Shown: positions 52,395-61,555, counted from the stretch's first letter. The stretch: 64,000 bases of DNA from Natronincola ferrireducens (GCF_900100845.1 NZ_FNFP01000001.1:868001-932000), one strand, 5' to 3'. Numbers and translations are program-made. The notes: generated from the letters alone by a model not told the origin.

Positions 52395-53684
52395 ATGATA
52401 AAAACAATAAAAAAGTATAATTGGTTACTGATTATAGTATGCTTAATTACCCTGTTAGGGGCCTGTAGCTTTCAAGGGAATACTACCCCATCCTACCTGC
52501 CAGAAAATAAAGAAGAGATGGAAGCTACTAAACCAGAGGAGATAATCTATCCACCTCCAGTAGAAATTGACATAATAGCAGTGGGAGATATTATGGTCCA
52601 TGGTCCCCAGCTTAGGGCACAACATAAACCACAGGATGACACCTATGATTTCACCAACAATTTTCAATTTGTGAAACCTTATTTTGAAAAAGCTGATTTA
52701 GTTATAGGCAACTTAGAAACTACCTTTGGTGGGGGAGAAAGGGGGTATTCCAGCTTTCCTATGTTTAACACCCCTGATACACTGGCAGATGCCCTAAAGG
52801 ATTCGGGATTTCATGTGATTTCTACGGTTAACAATCATACAATGGATACTGGAAGCAAGGGTATGCTAAGGACTATTGATGTTTTGAAGGAAAGGAATCT
52901 TGAAGTCATAGGGACTAGAAGGGAAGAAAAAGAAGATGTTTTTCTTATCAAGGAAATAGAGGGTATAAAAATTGGTCTCACAGCTTATACCTATGAAACA
53001 CCAAAGCTTGGAGAGTATAAAACCTTAAATGGAATACGGGTCCCTAAGGAGGTGGAGAATCTTGTTAATAGCTTTTCCTATGAAAGTTTAGAGGAAGATC
53101 TTTTGAAGATGAAGGATACTATTGAAGACATGAAAAAAAGGGGAGTAGAGTTTATTATTTTCTACATTCATTGGGGAGATGAATATCAAAGACAACCAAA
53201 TTCTTATCAAAGAGTTATAGCAGAAAAACTATCGGATTATGGTGTAGACATTATATTTGGAAGTCATCCCCATGTAGTCCAGCCTGTTGAGATAATTGAG
53301 TCTGACATTTCCAATAAAAATACTTTAGTGGTTTATTCTATGGGAAATTTTTTGTCTAATCAACGATATGAAATATTAAAAAATAGATATACAGAGGACG
53401 GAGTTATTATCAATGCTAAGATAAAAAAAGATTTTGAAGCAAATACTGTAACACTTCAAGGGGTTTCTTATATACCTACTTGGGTTCATAGGTATCATTC
53501 TAAGGGTAAAGTTATTTATGAAATACTTCCGGTGGTAGATGCCCTTGAAGACAAGGATTTTTATAATCTCTATTCTAGTGATAGTGTATGGCGGGCTGAA
53601 AACTCGAAAACCAATACAATTGAAATAATAGAATCCTTAGATATACCTAGACCTATTGAAATACAATTGATAAAGGCAAATTAA
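52395..53684 (+). CDS. CapA-family lipoprotein
   Basis: A 429-residue predicted lipoprotein: signal peptide ending in LLGAC (lipid-modified Cys24), then a CapA/PGA-synthesis calcineurin-like fold. Motifs include AVGDIMVHGPQL, GNLETTFGGG, STVNNHTMDTG, YIHWGDEYQ and FGSHPHVVQPVE, which supply metal-binding residues. CapA homologues act in poly-gamma-glutamate capsule production or release, but no capBC genes are here, so it may be a stand-alone extracellular phosphoesterase-like enzyme. Confidence 0.88.
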   Translation: MIKTIKKYNWLLIIVCLITLLGACSFQGNTTPSYLPENKEEMEATKPEEIIYPPPVEIDIIAVGDIMVHGPQLRAQHKPQDDTYDFTNNFQFVKPYFEKADLVIGNLETTFGGGERGYSSFPMFNTPDTLADALKDSGFHVISTVNNHTMDTGSKGMLRTIDVLKERNLEVIGTRREEKEDVFLIKEIEGIKIGLTAYTYETPKLGEYKTLNGIRVPKEVENLVNSFSYESLEEDLLKMKDTIEDMKKRGVEFIIFYIHWGDEYQRQPNSYQRVIAEKLSDYGVDIIFGSHPHVVQPVEIIESDISNKNTLVVYSMGNFLSNQRYEILKNRYTEDGVIINAKIKKDFEANTVTLQGVSYIPTWVHRYHSKGKVIYEILPVVDALEDKDFYNLYSSDSVWRAENSKTNTIEIIESLDIPRPIEIQLIKAN

Positions 53685-53938
53685 AAGATGGTTAAAACTT
53701 TTTTATAAATTTCCCTCAATGTCAAAAGGAAAAATTTAGTTTGTGTTGAATAATTTTATTATTAAAAATGTTATAAATGCCATCAAAGATTAAGAATGCC
53801 AATGTAGAAGAGAGGGGATTTAAAGGAATTAGTGACATAATCTTTCATATCTGTTTGTATATTGAGTATATAAGAATATTTTACAAAAGTTCTTCATTGT
53901 GACAAGGAATAAATAGAAAATGACTGGAGGTAAAGATA

Positions 53939-54940
53939 GTGAAAATAGGAATTCCCCAGAGTTTACTTTATAGCTATTATTATCCTTTTTGGAAAACATA
54001 TTTTGAAGAACTGGGCTTAGAGGTTGTTACTACCCCTGCCACTACAAAGACGATTATTGATAAGGGAGTAAAAGCATCGGTACCAGAAATATGTGTACCT
54101 ATTAAAGTGTATATAGGACATGTTTTAACGTTGTTAGAAAAAGAAGTGGATTATATTTTTATTCCTCGATTTGTAGCTATAAAAAAAGATCAATTTTTTT
54201 GCCCGAAATTTATGGGTCTCCCAGATATGATTAGGCATTCCATTCATGGTATTGAAGAGAAAATGATTATGCCCTTTATCAATACAAAAAGTGATAATAT
54301 AGCTGAAGCCTTTAAGCATAATATTTTTGGTGAAAAGCTATTAGTAGGTTACAAACAAAACAAAAATGCCTTAGAAAAAGCAGAAAAAGTGTGGTTAAAA
54401 TTCAGGGAGAGTAGTAAAAAGGGTTATTCTATCATGGAAGCCTGTGATATCGCTTTGGGCAAAGCTGTTGAAGATGAAATTCAGCCTATAACAGAGGGAG
54501 ATTCAAAGGTAACCATAGGACTATTGGGATACGTTTATAATATTTATGATCCTTTTATTAGTATGGATATATTAACCAAATTAAGAGAAATGGGTGTAGG
54601 GGTAAAAACCTTTGAAATGCTGAAGGATGAGGACATTCATCATCAACTTAAGACTATGTCCAAAACCTTGTTTTGGACTTTTAGCGATAAACTGATGGCA
54701 GCGGGCTACCACTTTTATAAGGATACTGATGTGGATGGATTGATTCATGTGACGGCCTTTGGCTGTGGTCCTGATTCTTTATTAGGAAAACTAATGGAAC
54801 TTGACTCACCTATTTATAAAAAGCCTTTTATGACAGTAAGAGTTGATGAGCATTCTGGAGAAAACCACCTTCAGACTAGAATAGAAGCCTTTGTAGATAT
54901 GATAAAACGTAAAAAATCTAAAGTTCAAAGAGGTGCATAA
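53939..54940 (+). CDS. 2-hydroxyacyl-CoA dehydratase activase-related protein (DUF2229-like)
   Basis: A 333-residue protein of the CoA-enzyme-activase-associated family. It starts MKIGIPQSLLYSYYYPFW and has VPEICVPIKVYIGH, a conserved cysteine segment shared with 2-hydroxyglutaryl-CoA dehydratase subunits, and HVTAFGCGPDSLLG near the end. It overlaps functionally with the next two genes (2- and 13-bp gaps), which together correspond to parts of a single very large activase protein in other Clostridia. The start is GTG behind GGAGG. Confidence 0.82.
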   Translation: MKIGIPQSLLYSYYYPFWKTYFEELGLEVVTTPATTKTIIDKGVKASVPEICVPIKVYIGHVLTLLEKEVDYIFIPRFVAIKKDQFFCPKFMGLPDMIRHSIHGIEEKMIMPFINTKSDNIAEAFKHNIFGEKLLVGYKQNKNALEKAEKVWLKFRESSKKGYSIMEACDIALGKAVEDEIQPITEGDSKVTIGLLGYVYNIYDPFISMDILTKLREMGVGVKTFEMLKDEDIHHQLKTMSKTLFWTFSDKLMAAGYHFYKDTDVDGLIHVTAFGCGPDSLLGKLMELDSPIYKKPFMTVRVDEHSGENHLQTRIEAFVDMIKRKKSKVQRGA

Positions 54941-54942
54941 AA

Positions 54943-56034
54943 ATGAAGGTGTCCTTTCCCTACATGGGGACAACGGTAGTATATAAAAAGCTTTTAGAAC
55001 TGCTTGGACATGAAGTGGTTATGCCACCAAAACCTAGCCAAAAGACCATCAATTTAGGTGTGAAGTATAGTCCAGAATTTGCATGTTTTCCTCTTAAGGT
55101 AATTATGGGTAGCTATATGGAGGCAATAGAAAAGGGTGCTGAGGTTATTGTCACCTCTGGAGGGCATGGACCCTGTAGAGCAGGTTTTTATGAAAAGGTT
55201 CATAGTCGAATCCTAAAAGAAGAAAATTATCCTGTAGAATTTATTGTATTTGATTCAATGTTTAGGAATTATAAACAATTTTATAAAAATATTTTAAGGG
55301 TTAAGGGCAATAGCTCTTGGCATAAGGTAGGCAAATCCCTACTGTATGTTTATAACATGATTAAAAAGCTAGACATACTAGAAAAGGAAGTGCAGCGGAT
55401 TAGAGCCTATGAGGTAAAGAAGGGGGAAACCACAAAAACATGGGAAAAAATTCAGCAAATTTTTGATAAAGCCTATACAAAACAAGAATTAGAAGAGGCT
55501 TATCACACGGGAAAAATTTGGTTAAGTGAAATACAGCAGGTTTCTGTTCCACAAAAAAACAAAATACGTATTGGGATTGTAGGAGAAATTTATGTCATTA
55601 TGGAGGCTTCTATTAATATGAAGCTAGAAGAGCTGTTGGGTTCACTAGGAGCAGAAGTAGAACGTGCTCAATATCTTTCACAATGGGTTAGTTATAATGC
55701 CTTACCAAAGTTTATTAATCACACCCATGAAGTAGAAATTTTGAAAAAGGGTGAAAGATATATACCTATTCAAATTGGAGGTCATGCAAAGCAAACAGTT
55801 GGGCACATTATTGACTATAGTGAAAGAGGATTTGATGGCGTTGTTCACTTAATGCCCTTTGGCTGTTTACCGGAACTGGTTTCTCAAAGTATCATTCCTA
55901 AAATCACTGAAGAATTGGGGATTCCTGTTTTGACCCTATCAATAGACGAACAAGTAGGTACTGCCAACAATTTAACACGAATAGAGGCATTTTTGGATTT
56001 AATCAAGGGGAAAAGATCTAGAAAAATATCATAA
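54943..56034 (+). CDS. 2-hydroxyacyl-CoA dehydratase-like subunit (HgdB-related)
   Basis: A 363-residue protein related to the previous one and to the D-component of 2-hydroxyglutaryl-CoA dehydratase. Cysteine motifs are YSPEFACFPLKVIMG, SGGHGPCRAGFYEKVH and LMPFGCLPELVSQ, suitable for a [4Fe-4S] cluster. Starts 2 bp after the upstream stop codon. No acyl-CoA transferase or true dehydratase genes are adjacent, so its physiological partner is unknown. Confidence 0.82.
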   Translation: MKVSFPYMGTTVVYKKLLELLGHEVVMPPKPSQKTINLGVKYSPEFACFPLKVIMGSYMEAIEKGAEVIVTSGGHGPCRAGFYEKVHSRILKEENYPVEFIVFDSMFRNYKQFYKNILRVKGNSSWHKVGKSLLYVYNMIKKLDILEKEVQRIRAYEVKKGETTKTWEKIQQIFDKAYTKQELEEAYHTGKIWLSEIQQVSVPQKNKIRIGIVGEIYVIMEASINMKLEELLGSLGAEVERAQYLSQWVSYNALPKFINHTHEVEILKKGERYIPIQIGGHAKQTVGHIIDYSERGFDGVVHLMPFGCLPELVSQSIIPKITEELGIPVLTLSIDEQVGTANNLTRIEAFLDLIKGKRSRKIS

Positions 56035-56047
56035 GGGGATGAATTCA

Positions 56048-57010
56048 ATGCAGGAGATATACTTAGGAATAGATGTAGGTTCTGTAAGTACAAATATAGT
56101 TGCTTTGAATGATCAATATGAGGTAATCCATAGTCAATATATTCGAACTAATGGACAACCGTTGGAATCTGTAAAAATTGGCTTAAGAGAATTAAAAAGA
56201 AATCTACCTCAAGACATTAATATACAGAGTGTAGGTACTACTGGCAGTGGGCGACAGCTGGTGGGAGTAATGGTGGGGGCAGATGTAGTAAAGAATGAAA
56301 TCACTGCCCATGCCACAGCAACAGCTCAATTGGTTCCTGACGTAAAAACGATTTTTGAAATTGGAGGACAGGATTCAAAGATTATTATTATTGAAAATCA
56401 AATGGTTGTAGACTTTGCTATGAATACCGTATGTGCAGCTGGAACTGGGTCGTTTTTAGATCATCAAGCAGAAAGACTAGGTATTCCCATTGAACAATTT
56501 GGGGATATGGCTTTGTCGGTTGACAGAGATGTACGGATCGCAGGACGATGTACAGTATTTGCAGAATCTGATATGATTGCAAAACAGCAGTTTGGTTTCT
56601 CTAAAGCAGAGATTATTAAAGGTCTCTCTGAAGCCTTAGTAAGAAATTATATTAACAATTTAGGCAGAGGGAAAAAGCTGGAGCCACCTTTTGTGTTTCA
56701 AGGGGGGGTAGCCGCCAATAAGGGAATTAAAATAGCCTTTGAAAAGGAAATTGGGCATGAGGTAATTATTCCTAAACATTTTAACATTATGGGGGCTTTA
56801 GGTTCAGCTATTCTAGCTAGGGAATATGTTGAAGAAGCAGGAACCCCCACCAATTTTAGAGGGTTTGAAGCTGCAGATCTTGATTTTGCCCCCTCCACCT
56901 TTGAGTGTGGAGGCTGTTCTAATAATTGTGAAGTCATCAAGGTAGAACTAGATAGACAAATTGTAGCCATGTGGGGAGACCGTTGTGGCAAATGGACCAA
57001 TAACCTATAG
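56048..57010 (+). CDS. BadF/BadG/HgdC-type ATPase (acyl-CoA dehydratase activase)
   Basis: A 320-residue ASKHA-fold ATPase. Nucleotide-binding motifs GIDVGSVSTN, VGTTGSGR, FEIGGQDSK and FQGGVAANKG are intact. Cluster cysteines are in NTVCAAGTGSFLDHQAERL and IAGRCTVFAESDM, as in HgdC. An extra cysteine group FECGGCSNNCEV lies near the C terminus. HgdC-type enzymes use ATP to drive an electron into a dehydratase or reductase partner. The ATG at 56039 is too close to AAGGGG; 56048 is used. Confidence 0.9.
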   Translation: MQEIYLGIDVGSVSTNIVALNDQYEVIHSQYIRTNGQPLESVKIGLRELKRNLPQDINIQSVGTTGSGRQLVGVMVGADVVKNEITAHATATAQLVPDVKTIFEIGGQDSKIIIIENQMVVDFAMNTVCAAGTGSFLDHQAERLGIPIEQFGDMALSVDRDVRIAGRCTVFAESDMIAKQQFGFSKAEIIKGLSEALVRNYINNLGRGKKLEPPFVFQGGVAANKGIKIAFEKEIGHEVIIPKHFNIMGALGSAILAREYVEEAGTPTNFRGFEAADLDFAPSTFECGGCSNNCEVIKVELDRQIVAMWGDRCGKWTNNL

Positions 57011-57043
57011 AAACAAGCGACTTTTGTCGCTTGTTTCTATAGG
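57004..57043. terminator. Bidirectional terminator overlapping two stop codons
   Basis: A perfect 18-bp stem (57004-57021 with 57026-57043) with a TTTT loop contains the stop codon of the activase gene and that of the converging hemerythrin gene. Confidence 0.82.
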
Positions 57044-57597
57044 TCCTTTACATAGGACTCCAGTTCGTTTAAAAGAGCTATATATTTTTCTTCAGTTTTT
57101 TCACTATCCAGTCGTTCTTTGGCATTTTCAAATTCTGCATCTACCCAGTGCTGCAGGTCGTTATTGAAGCTTTTTTCAGCAAAGGTAAAAATGGCAGCAT
57201 CCTCCTTTTCAATATGACGATATAATAAGTCAGTATAGGCTACAGCATTGACTATGATATCTAGCTTTGCTTCCTCCCCGCCTTCTTCAGCCTTGTGTAA
57301 TGCTTCCTCAAGATTTTTCACAAAAAGCCTGCCTAAATCATGCTCTGCCAGCATTCCATAAATAGGACCGGTTTTGATGGCTTCACCTAATTCCGTAGAC
57401 ATTTTGTCAAACAAAATGTCCTCTTCCTTTCCATGATGAAATTTATCTGCATAATTTCTAATAAAGTCAATAGCAGCATAATAGCCTTTATAATATACCT
57501 CCTTTGTATTAAAGGTTTGTAGACATAACCTTCTTATTACCTTTAACATTCTCAAAATATTTTGGTGTTCATCCATAAGTATCTTTACAGCTTTCAT
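57037..57597 (-). CDS. Hemerythrin HHE domain protein
   Basis: A 186-residue di-iron four-helix protein. Iron ligands are visible as His11 (MDEHQNIL), His54/His55 with Glu58 (KFHHGKEED), the EHD group (GMLAEHDLGR) and YRHIEKED. Such proteins bind O2 or NO and help strict anaerobes handle oxygen and nitric oxide. Start behind AGGAGG. Monocistronic. Confidence 0.92.
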   Translation of the reverse strand: MKAVKILMDEHQNILRMLKVIRRLCLQTFNTKEVYYKGYYAAIDFIRNYADKFHHGKEEDILFDKMSTELGEAIKTGPIYGMLAEHDLGRLFVKNLEEALHKAEEGGEEAKLDIIVNAVAYTDLLYRHIEKEDAAIFTFAEKSFNNDLQHWVDAEFENAKERLDSEKTEEKYIALLNELESYVKDL

Positions 57598-57758
57598 TTT
57601 TTATTCCTCCTATTCATAATTCAATGATTTAGCTATAGTATAACCATATAAAAGGCTTTAAGCTGTGATTTATATCAAAACAAACAAAAATCTTTTGAAA
57701 AAAATAGAACTGGTCTATAATGATAACTATACAATATTAACTGGTTTGGAGTGAAAAA

Positions 57759-58502
57759 ATGAAGCTAGGTGGATATGCCCATATCAATGGCATCACATTT
57801 TTTTGTGATGTTTTAAAAATAAGGGCAATAAAAAGAAAGAAAACAATTGAATATCAAGGAGATTGGATTGTACCTAAAAGATGGTTAAGGAAACTGGAGG
57901 GTAAGCTTTTCTTAAATGGACTATTGACTATGTATTATCAATGGAAAATTATTAATACCAAGCATAAGCTTCTTATAGGAGGTTTGTTATTGGTGGCTGT
58001 GGTGGAGGAATTGTGCAGCTTTCCTTTAATGGATAAGATATTTATGTTAACAATTGATAAAATTTGGGTCTATAGTATTATGGCAGCAGTACTTTTGTTA
58101 AACGTTAGGAGGATTATTCGACTTTTTCAATATCATGGTGCGGAGCATAAGACGATTAATTGCTATATGAAGTACGGATATGTAAATTACTATTTGGTTA
58201 AGAAAGCCTCTAGATTCAACAAACGATGCGGTTCTAATCTAGCATTAACTATTATTTTGATTTATGGGTTATTATGGATATTTGGTATAGACTCTTTTTT
58301 TGTTTTTCTTTTAGTTTTTTTAGTTTCTATTCAAATTACTAAAAAACTTGCTTCAATAGAGGGTAAATGGGATAAATATATGAATATATTACAATGGATT
58401 ACAGTATTGGAGCCAAAAGAAGAAGACATTCATTTAGCCATCAATGCCTTCCAACGTCTACAACAAGCCTATGAAATTTACCGCAAGGAAGTATGTACTT
58501 AA
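57759..58502 (+). CDS. DUF1385 (YqhQ-like) membrane protein
   Basis: A 247-residue protein with four to five helices and the family motifs FQYHGAEHKTINCY and SRFNKRCGSNL. The family is conserved in Clostridia, often near prfA/prmC, but not here. The N-terminal VMMRGP motif found in other members is replaced by KLGGYAHINGITFF. Its stop codon overlaps the end of the converging MFS gene by 4 bp. Function unknown. Confidence 0.85.
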   Translation: MKLGGYAHINGITFFCDVLKIRAIKRKKTIEYQGDWIVPKRWLRKLEGKLFLNGLLTMYYQWKIINTKHKLLIGGLLLVAVVEELCSFPLMDKIFMLTIDKIWVYSIMAAVLLLNVRRIIRLFQYHGAEHKTINCYMKYGYVNYYLVKKASRFNKRCGSNLALTIILIYGLLWIFGIDSFFVFLLVFLVSIQITKKLASIEGKWDKYMNILQWITVLEPKEEDIHLAINAFQRLQQAYEIYRKEVCT

Positions 58503-59680
58503 GTTGCAACTTCCTGTATTTTCTCTACAACAAGTTCATTATTAGAAAGACTGTAGAGGGTAAGAACAGCTATAACTGATGCAGCTCCACCTATAAAGTT
58601 TAGGAGTCTATAGCCACCAAGATTATAGAGGAGAGGAGCTATAATAACAAAGATTAAGCTGCATAAAGAATGAGAAAAGGAAATCAGGGTCATAAACAGG
58701 GTTCTTTGTTTAGGTTTTATTTCTGAAGCTAAGGTTTGAAAGGCTAAAAAGCCACCGTCTAAACCGACAAGATTTATAAAAATAATCATAATGATTAAAG
58801 GAATAGCATTTAAATAGGATAAGGGAAACAAAGTGATGGCTGTAAGGATAAAGCCTATTTTGGCTGTCAATAGTTTGCCTATTTTATCACTTACTAGGGT
58901 AGCAGCAGCTACACCAATCATAGTCCCTGAATTTGCTAAAGTGAAAATATAACCTATTTGACTTTGGTTTAAAGTAAAATTTTGGTCTAACCATATAGAG
59001 AAAAATCCAAAAAGAGATAAAGGAGCTGCCATCACCATAAAGGAAATTAATATAAACTTTTGGGTTGTTTTATCCTGCAAAAGCTGGATGAGCTCTGGAA
59101 GATTTATGTTTTTCCCTCCTGAATTACTAATAACTTTATCAGTTGGTAGCTTCAATAAAAACAACAATGCTATAACTGCAGCAAAAGATACACCTAAATA
59201 CAGGGTTTGTAAATTAAACCTCTCAACAATATAAGATGCTGAGGCTGGAGCCAGCAAAACTGCAATAGCAAAGGATATTCGAAGGATGCCGGCTGCCCGG
59301 CCTCTTTGATGAAAGGGGATAAAATCGCTTATATAGGCGATAATGGTGGCACCTATGGTTAAGGAACCTATGGCGGTAATCATCCTAGAAACAGCGAAAA
59401 TATAATGATGAGTTGAAACACCGCTCATAAAGGTACCCACAATGTAAAAAACAGTGGCAATAAATAACCCGCGTTTTTTTCCTATCTTATCTGTAAGCAT
59501 TCCGAAAAAAGGTGAAAAAAGTCCTACAAAGAAAAAACCGAAATTCAAATAAATAACACTACTTTTTTCAATTCCAAAATGGGTAGATAAATAGGGTATA
59601 ATCGGATTAATGAAATTACTCTCAAAGCTGACTAAAAATTGTAACAATGAGCATACAAAGAAAACAAAAATATATTTCAT
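58499..59680 (-). CDS. MFS transporter
   Basis: A 393-residue transporter with 12 helices. The loop 2-3 signature is GMLTDKIGKKRG, and motif-like GRAAGILRISFAIAVLLAPA lies around helix 5. It resembles drug-efflux or sugar-efflux DHA1-type permeases. The start has AGGAGGTACC upstream. Substrate unknown. An unusual hairpin cluster lies about 105 bp upstream, shared with the divergent ccdA operon. Confidence 0.87.
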   Translation of the reverse strand: MKYIFVFFVCSLLQFLVSFESNFINPIIPYLSTHFGIEKSSVIYLNFGFFFVGLFSPFFGMLTDKIGKKRGLFIATVFYIVGTFMSGVSTHHYIFAVSRMITAIGSLTIGATIIAYISDFIPFHQRGRAAGILRISFAIAVLLAPASASYIVERFNLQTLYLGVSFAAVIALLFLLKLPTDKVISNSGGKNINLPELIQLLQDKTTQKFILISFMVMAAPLSLFGFFSIWLDQNFTLNQSQIGYIFTLANSGTMIGVAAATLVSDKIGKLLTAKIGFILTAITLFPLSYLNAIPLIIMIIFINLVGLDGGFLAFQTLASEIKPKQRTLFMTLISFSHSLCSLIFVIIAPLLYNLGGYRLLNFIGGAASVIAVLTLYSLSNNELVVEKIQEVAT

Positions 59681-59766
59681 ATCGGTACCTCCTTTCCCAT
59701 ACTTTATCCATTATGGAATATAATGGTGGATATGTAAACACTTTTTTATAACAATCTATAAAAATA

Positions 59767-59772
59767 TATAAT
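59767..59772 (+). promoter_or_regulatory. -10 element for the ccdA operon
   Basis: TATAAT, placed so that transcription would begin about 59779, right before the structured leader at 59785. No strong -35 is seen. Confidence 0.45.
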
Positions 59773-59784
59773 AAATTATGGTGG

Positions 59785-59842
59785 CTAGCCTATTATACCC
59801 TTCAATTAAGAAGGGTATGGGCATCATCCCTACCTTGGCTAG
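59785..59842 (+). ncRNA. Candidate three-way-junction leader RNA
   Basis: CTAGCC (59785-59790) pairs with GGCTAG (59837-59842), enclosing two stacked hairpins: ATACCCTTC-AATTAA-GAAGGGTAT (59795-59818) and GGG-CATCAT-CCC (59819-59830). It lies at the predicted 5' end of the ccdA/Sec-thioredoxin transcript and, on the other strand, in the leader of the MFS gene. It does not match riboswitch classes I know. Confidence 0.45.
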
Positions 59843-59959
59843 TTGAGGGAGGATATAATAATCCTTTATGAAGAATAAGAAAAAAGAATTATCAATGACA
59901 AGCAAATGATATATTATAGCATATATACCCTTAGCTTAGGGGGAGGGAGGAAATTTAAA

Positions 59960-60661
59960 ATGGAAATATCAATTTTAATAGCCTTGTTAGCAGGAATGTT
60001 GTCATTTTTATCTCCCTGTGTACTACCTCTTGTGCCAGCCTATATAGGCTTTATTAGTGGTAGTTTTTCACAGGAAAAACAAGTCGACAAAAAGTTGGTT
60101 ATTTTTAGAGGGTTTGTGTTTGTAATAGGCTTTTCTTTAGTTTTTATTATTATGGGAGCAACTGCTAGTTTTATAGGCAGGTTGTTCTTTAGGTATCAAA
60201 ATATCTTCAATAAGGTCAGTGGCATCTTTATTATGTTTTTCGGGCTATATATGTTAGGGATTGTTAGACCCTCGTTTTTAAGCAGAGAACTAAGGTTTCG
60301 TTCACCTAAAAACATTACCAGTAGCTTAGGCTCATTCTTGATGGGGATGGCTTTTGCAGCAGGCTGGAGTCCCTGTGTAGGATCGGTACTAGGAGCTATA
60401 TTATTGTATGCAGGAACAACTGCCACCGTCTATAGAGGTGTATTGCTTTTAGGTGTATATTCCTTAGGTTTAGGCATACCTTTTTTATTGACAACCTTAT
60501 TGACCAATGAGTTTAACAAATTTTTAAACCGATATGACAAGGCTGTTCCATATATTTCAAAAATTGGTGGCATCCTTCTGGTATTGTTAGGGCTTCTAAT
60601 ATTTCTTGACAAGATGGTAGTCTTTAGTAGATATTTCTATTTTATTGATTTAGCCTTATAA
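59960..60661 (+). CDS. ccdA: CcdA-type thiol-disulfide transmembrane electron carrier
   Basis: A 233-residue protein with six helices. The two redox cysteines sit in the family motifs LSPCVLPLVPAYIGF (helix 1) and AAGWSPCVGSVLGA (helix 4). CcdA passes electrons from cytoplasmic thioredoxin across the membrane to an outer thiol-disulfide protein. The start at 59960 follows GGGAGGGAGG. The next gene, 25 bp downstream, encodes a TlpA/ResA-type partner with selenocysteine. Confidence 0.93.
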   Translation: MEISILIALLAGMLSFLSPCVLPLVPAYIGFISGSFSQEKQVDKKLVIFRGFVFVIGFSLVFIIMGATASFIGRLFFRYQNIFNKVSGIFIMFFGLYMLGIVRPSFLSRELRFRSPKNITSSLGSFLMGMAFAAGWSPCVGSVLGAILLYAGTTATVYRGVLLLGVYSLGLGIPFLLTTLLTNEFNKFLNRYDKAVPYISKIGGILLVLLGLLIFLDKMVVFSRYFYFIDLAL

Positions 60662-60686
60662 AACAAATTATTGAGAGGTGATGAAA

Positions 60687-61241
60687 ATGAAAAAAACACT
60701 CATAATCTTTTGTATTTTAATACTTCTTATTGGGGGAGGATATAGCATATCTACCTTTATAAGGAGTGGAGAAAATTCCGTAGAAGAAGAGAAGGAGCTA
60801 GGAATGGTGGGGAATAAAGAAGAGACAATTGGACTTGACATGGGAAATACCGCACCTAAATTCACTTTAATTAATACAAATAATGAAAAAGAAAGTTTGG
60901 AGAATTATAGAGGGAAAAATGTTATATTGAATTTTTTTGCTACAACATGACCTCCCTGTAGGGAAGAAATGTCCCATCTCGATGAGTTTCATCGAACTTA
61001 TATAGATAAAGATGTGGTGGTGATCGGTATCAGTTTAGGGGAAAAACCAGAGACTGTAAGGACTTTTATGGAAGAACGTGGCTATAACTTTCCTGTTTTA
61101 TTGGATGAAGAATTAGATGTAGGATTTACTTATCAAGTCAGGTATACCCCTACTACCTATGTTATTAATAAAGAAGGAAAAATTATTGGTAGAGGCATAG
61201 GCCCTCTAGATTTTGAAAAACTAAAAGAAATTATACAGTAG
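60687..61241 (+). CDS. Selenocysteine-containing TlpA/ResA-type thioredoxin (UGA = Sec88)
   Basis: A 184-residue protein encoded across an in-frame TGA at 60948-60950. The upstream part has a signal anchor (about 4-24) and the domain start NTAPKFTLINTNNEKESL; reading through gives ILNFFATTUPPCREEM, so Sec88 replaces the first cysteine of the CPPC active site (usually WATWCPPC). The downstream part continues with VVVIGISLGE and the cis-proline YTPTTYVI. A TCCC-TGTA-GGGA hairpin directly after the UGA is a plausible SECIS. Without readthrough it appears as two separate 90-residue genes. The partner ccdA is directly upstream. GAGAGGTG supports the ATG at 60687. Confidence 0.93.
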
Positions 61242-61275
61242 AAATGGAGGCTTAAATTTTAAGCCTCCATTTTTA
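61242..61275 (+). terminator. Terminator after the Sec-thioredoxin
   Basis: AAATGGAGGCTTAAA pairs with TTTAAGCCTCCATTT, followed by TTATT. It starts at the stop codon. Confidence 0.9.
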
Positions 61276-61316
61276 TTATCATTGAGGTTTATTTTTATTA
61301 TCATTGAGGTTTATTT
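61273..61316. repeat. Two tandem copies of a 22-bp repeat
   Basis: The unit TTATTATCATTGAGGTTTAT recurs with a 22-bp period. The second copy contains the last codons and stop of the minus-strand DUF1657 gene, so the first copy is a duplicate of that gene end. Confidence 0.75.
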
Positions 61317-61555
61317 TGATTATTTTTATTCTGTTGTTGCATACCCATAGATTGCTGTAAATACTGGGGTTCTTCGCTATTTACAAAGTCTACTCTAGAT
61401 TGAAGCATTTGAACGGTATTTTCTAAATTAGTAGATAATTGGTTAAACATTTGTTTTGCCTGTTGATCCTCAGTATCCATAGAAAAGCCTTTTAAATCAG
61501 TCTGCAAACTTTTAGCACTATTCAAGGCCTGTTGTAGTTTGTTAATGGTTGTCAT
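61301..61555 (-). CDS. DUF1657 protein (spore-associated)
   Basis: An 84-residue, helical protein matching DUF1657: TTINKLQQALNSAKSLQTDLKGFSMDTEDQQAKQMF. The C-terminal tail is rich in Gln/Asn. DUF1657 genes are confined to endospore formers and often sit with spoVA/DUF421 genes. GGAGGT sits immediately before the ATG at 61564, so the ATG at 61555 is the better start. Confidence 0.82.
   Translation of the reverse strand: MTTINKLQQALNSAKSLQTDLKGFSMDTEDQQAKQMFNQLSTNLENTVQMLQSRVDFVNSEEPQYLQQSMGMQQQNKNNQNKPQ

Noticed and set aside
60678-60950. A separate 90-residue gene ending at TGA, and another starting at 60969
   Set aside because: They are one selenoprotein; motif order (domain start, FATTU-PPC, cis-Pro) is continuous across the TGA.
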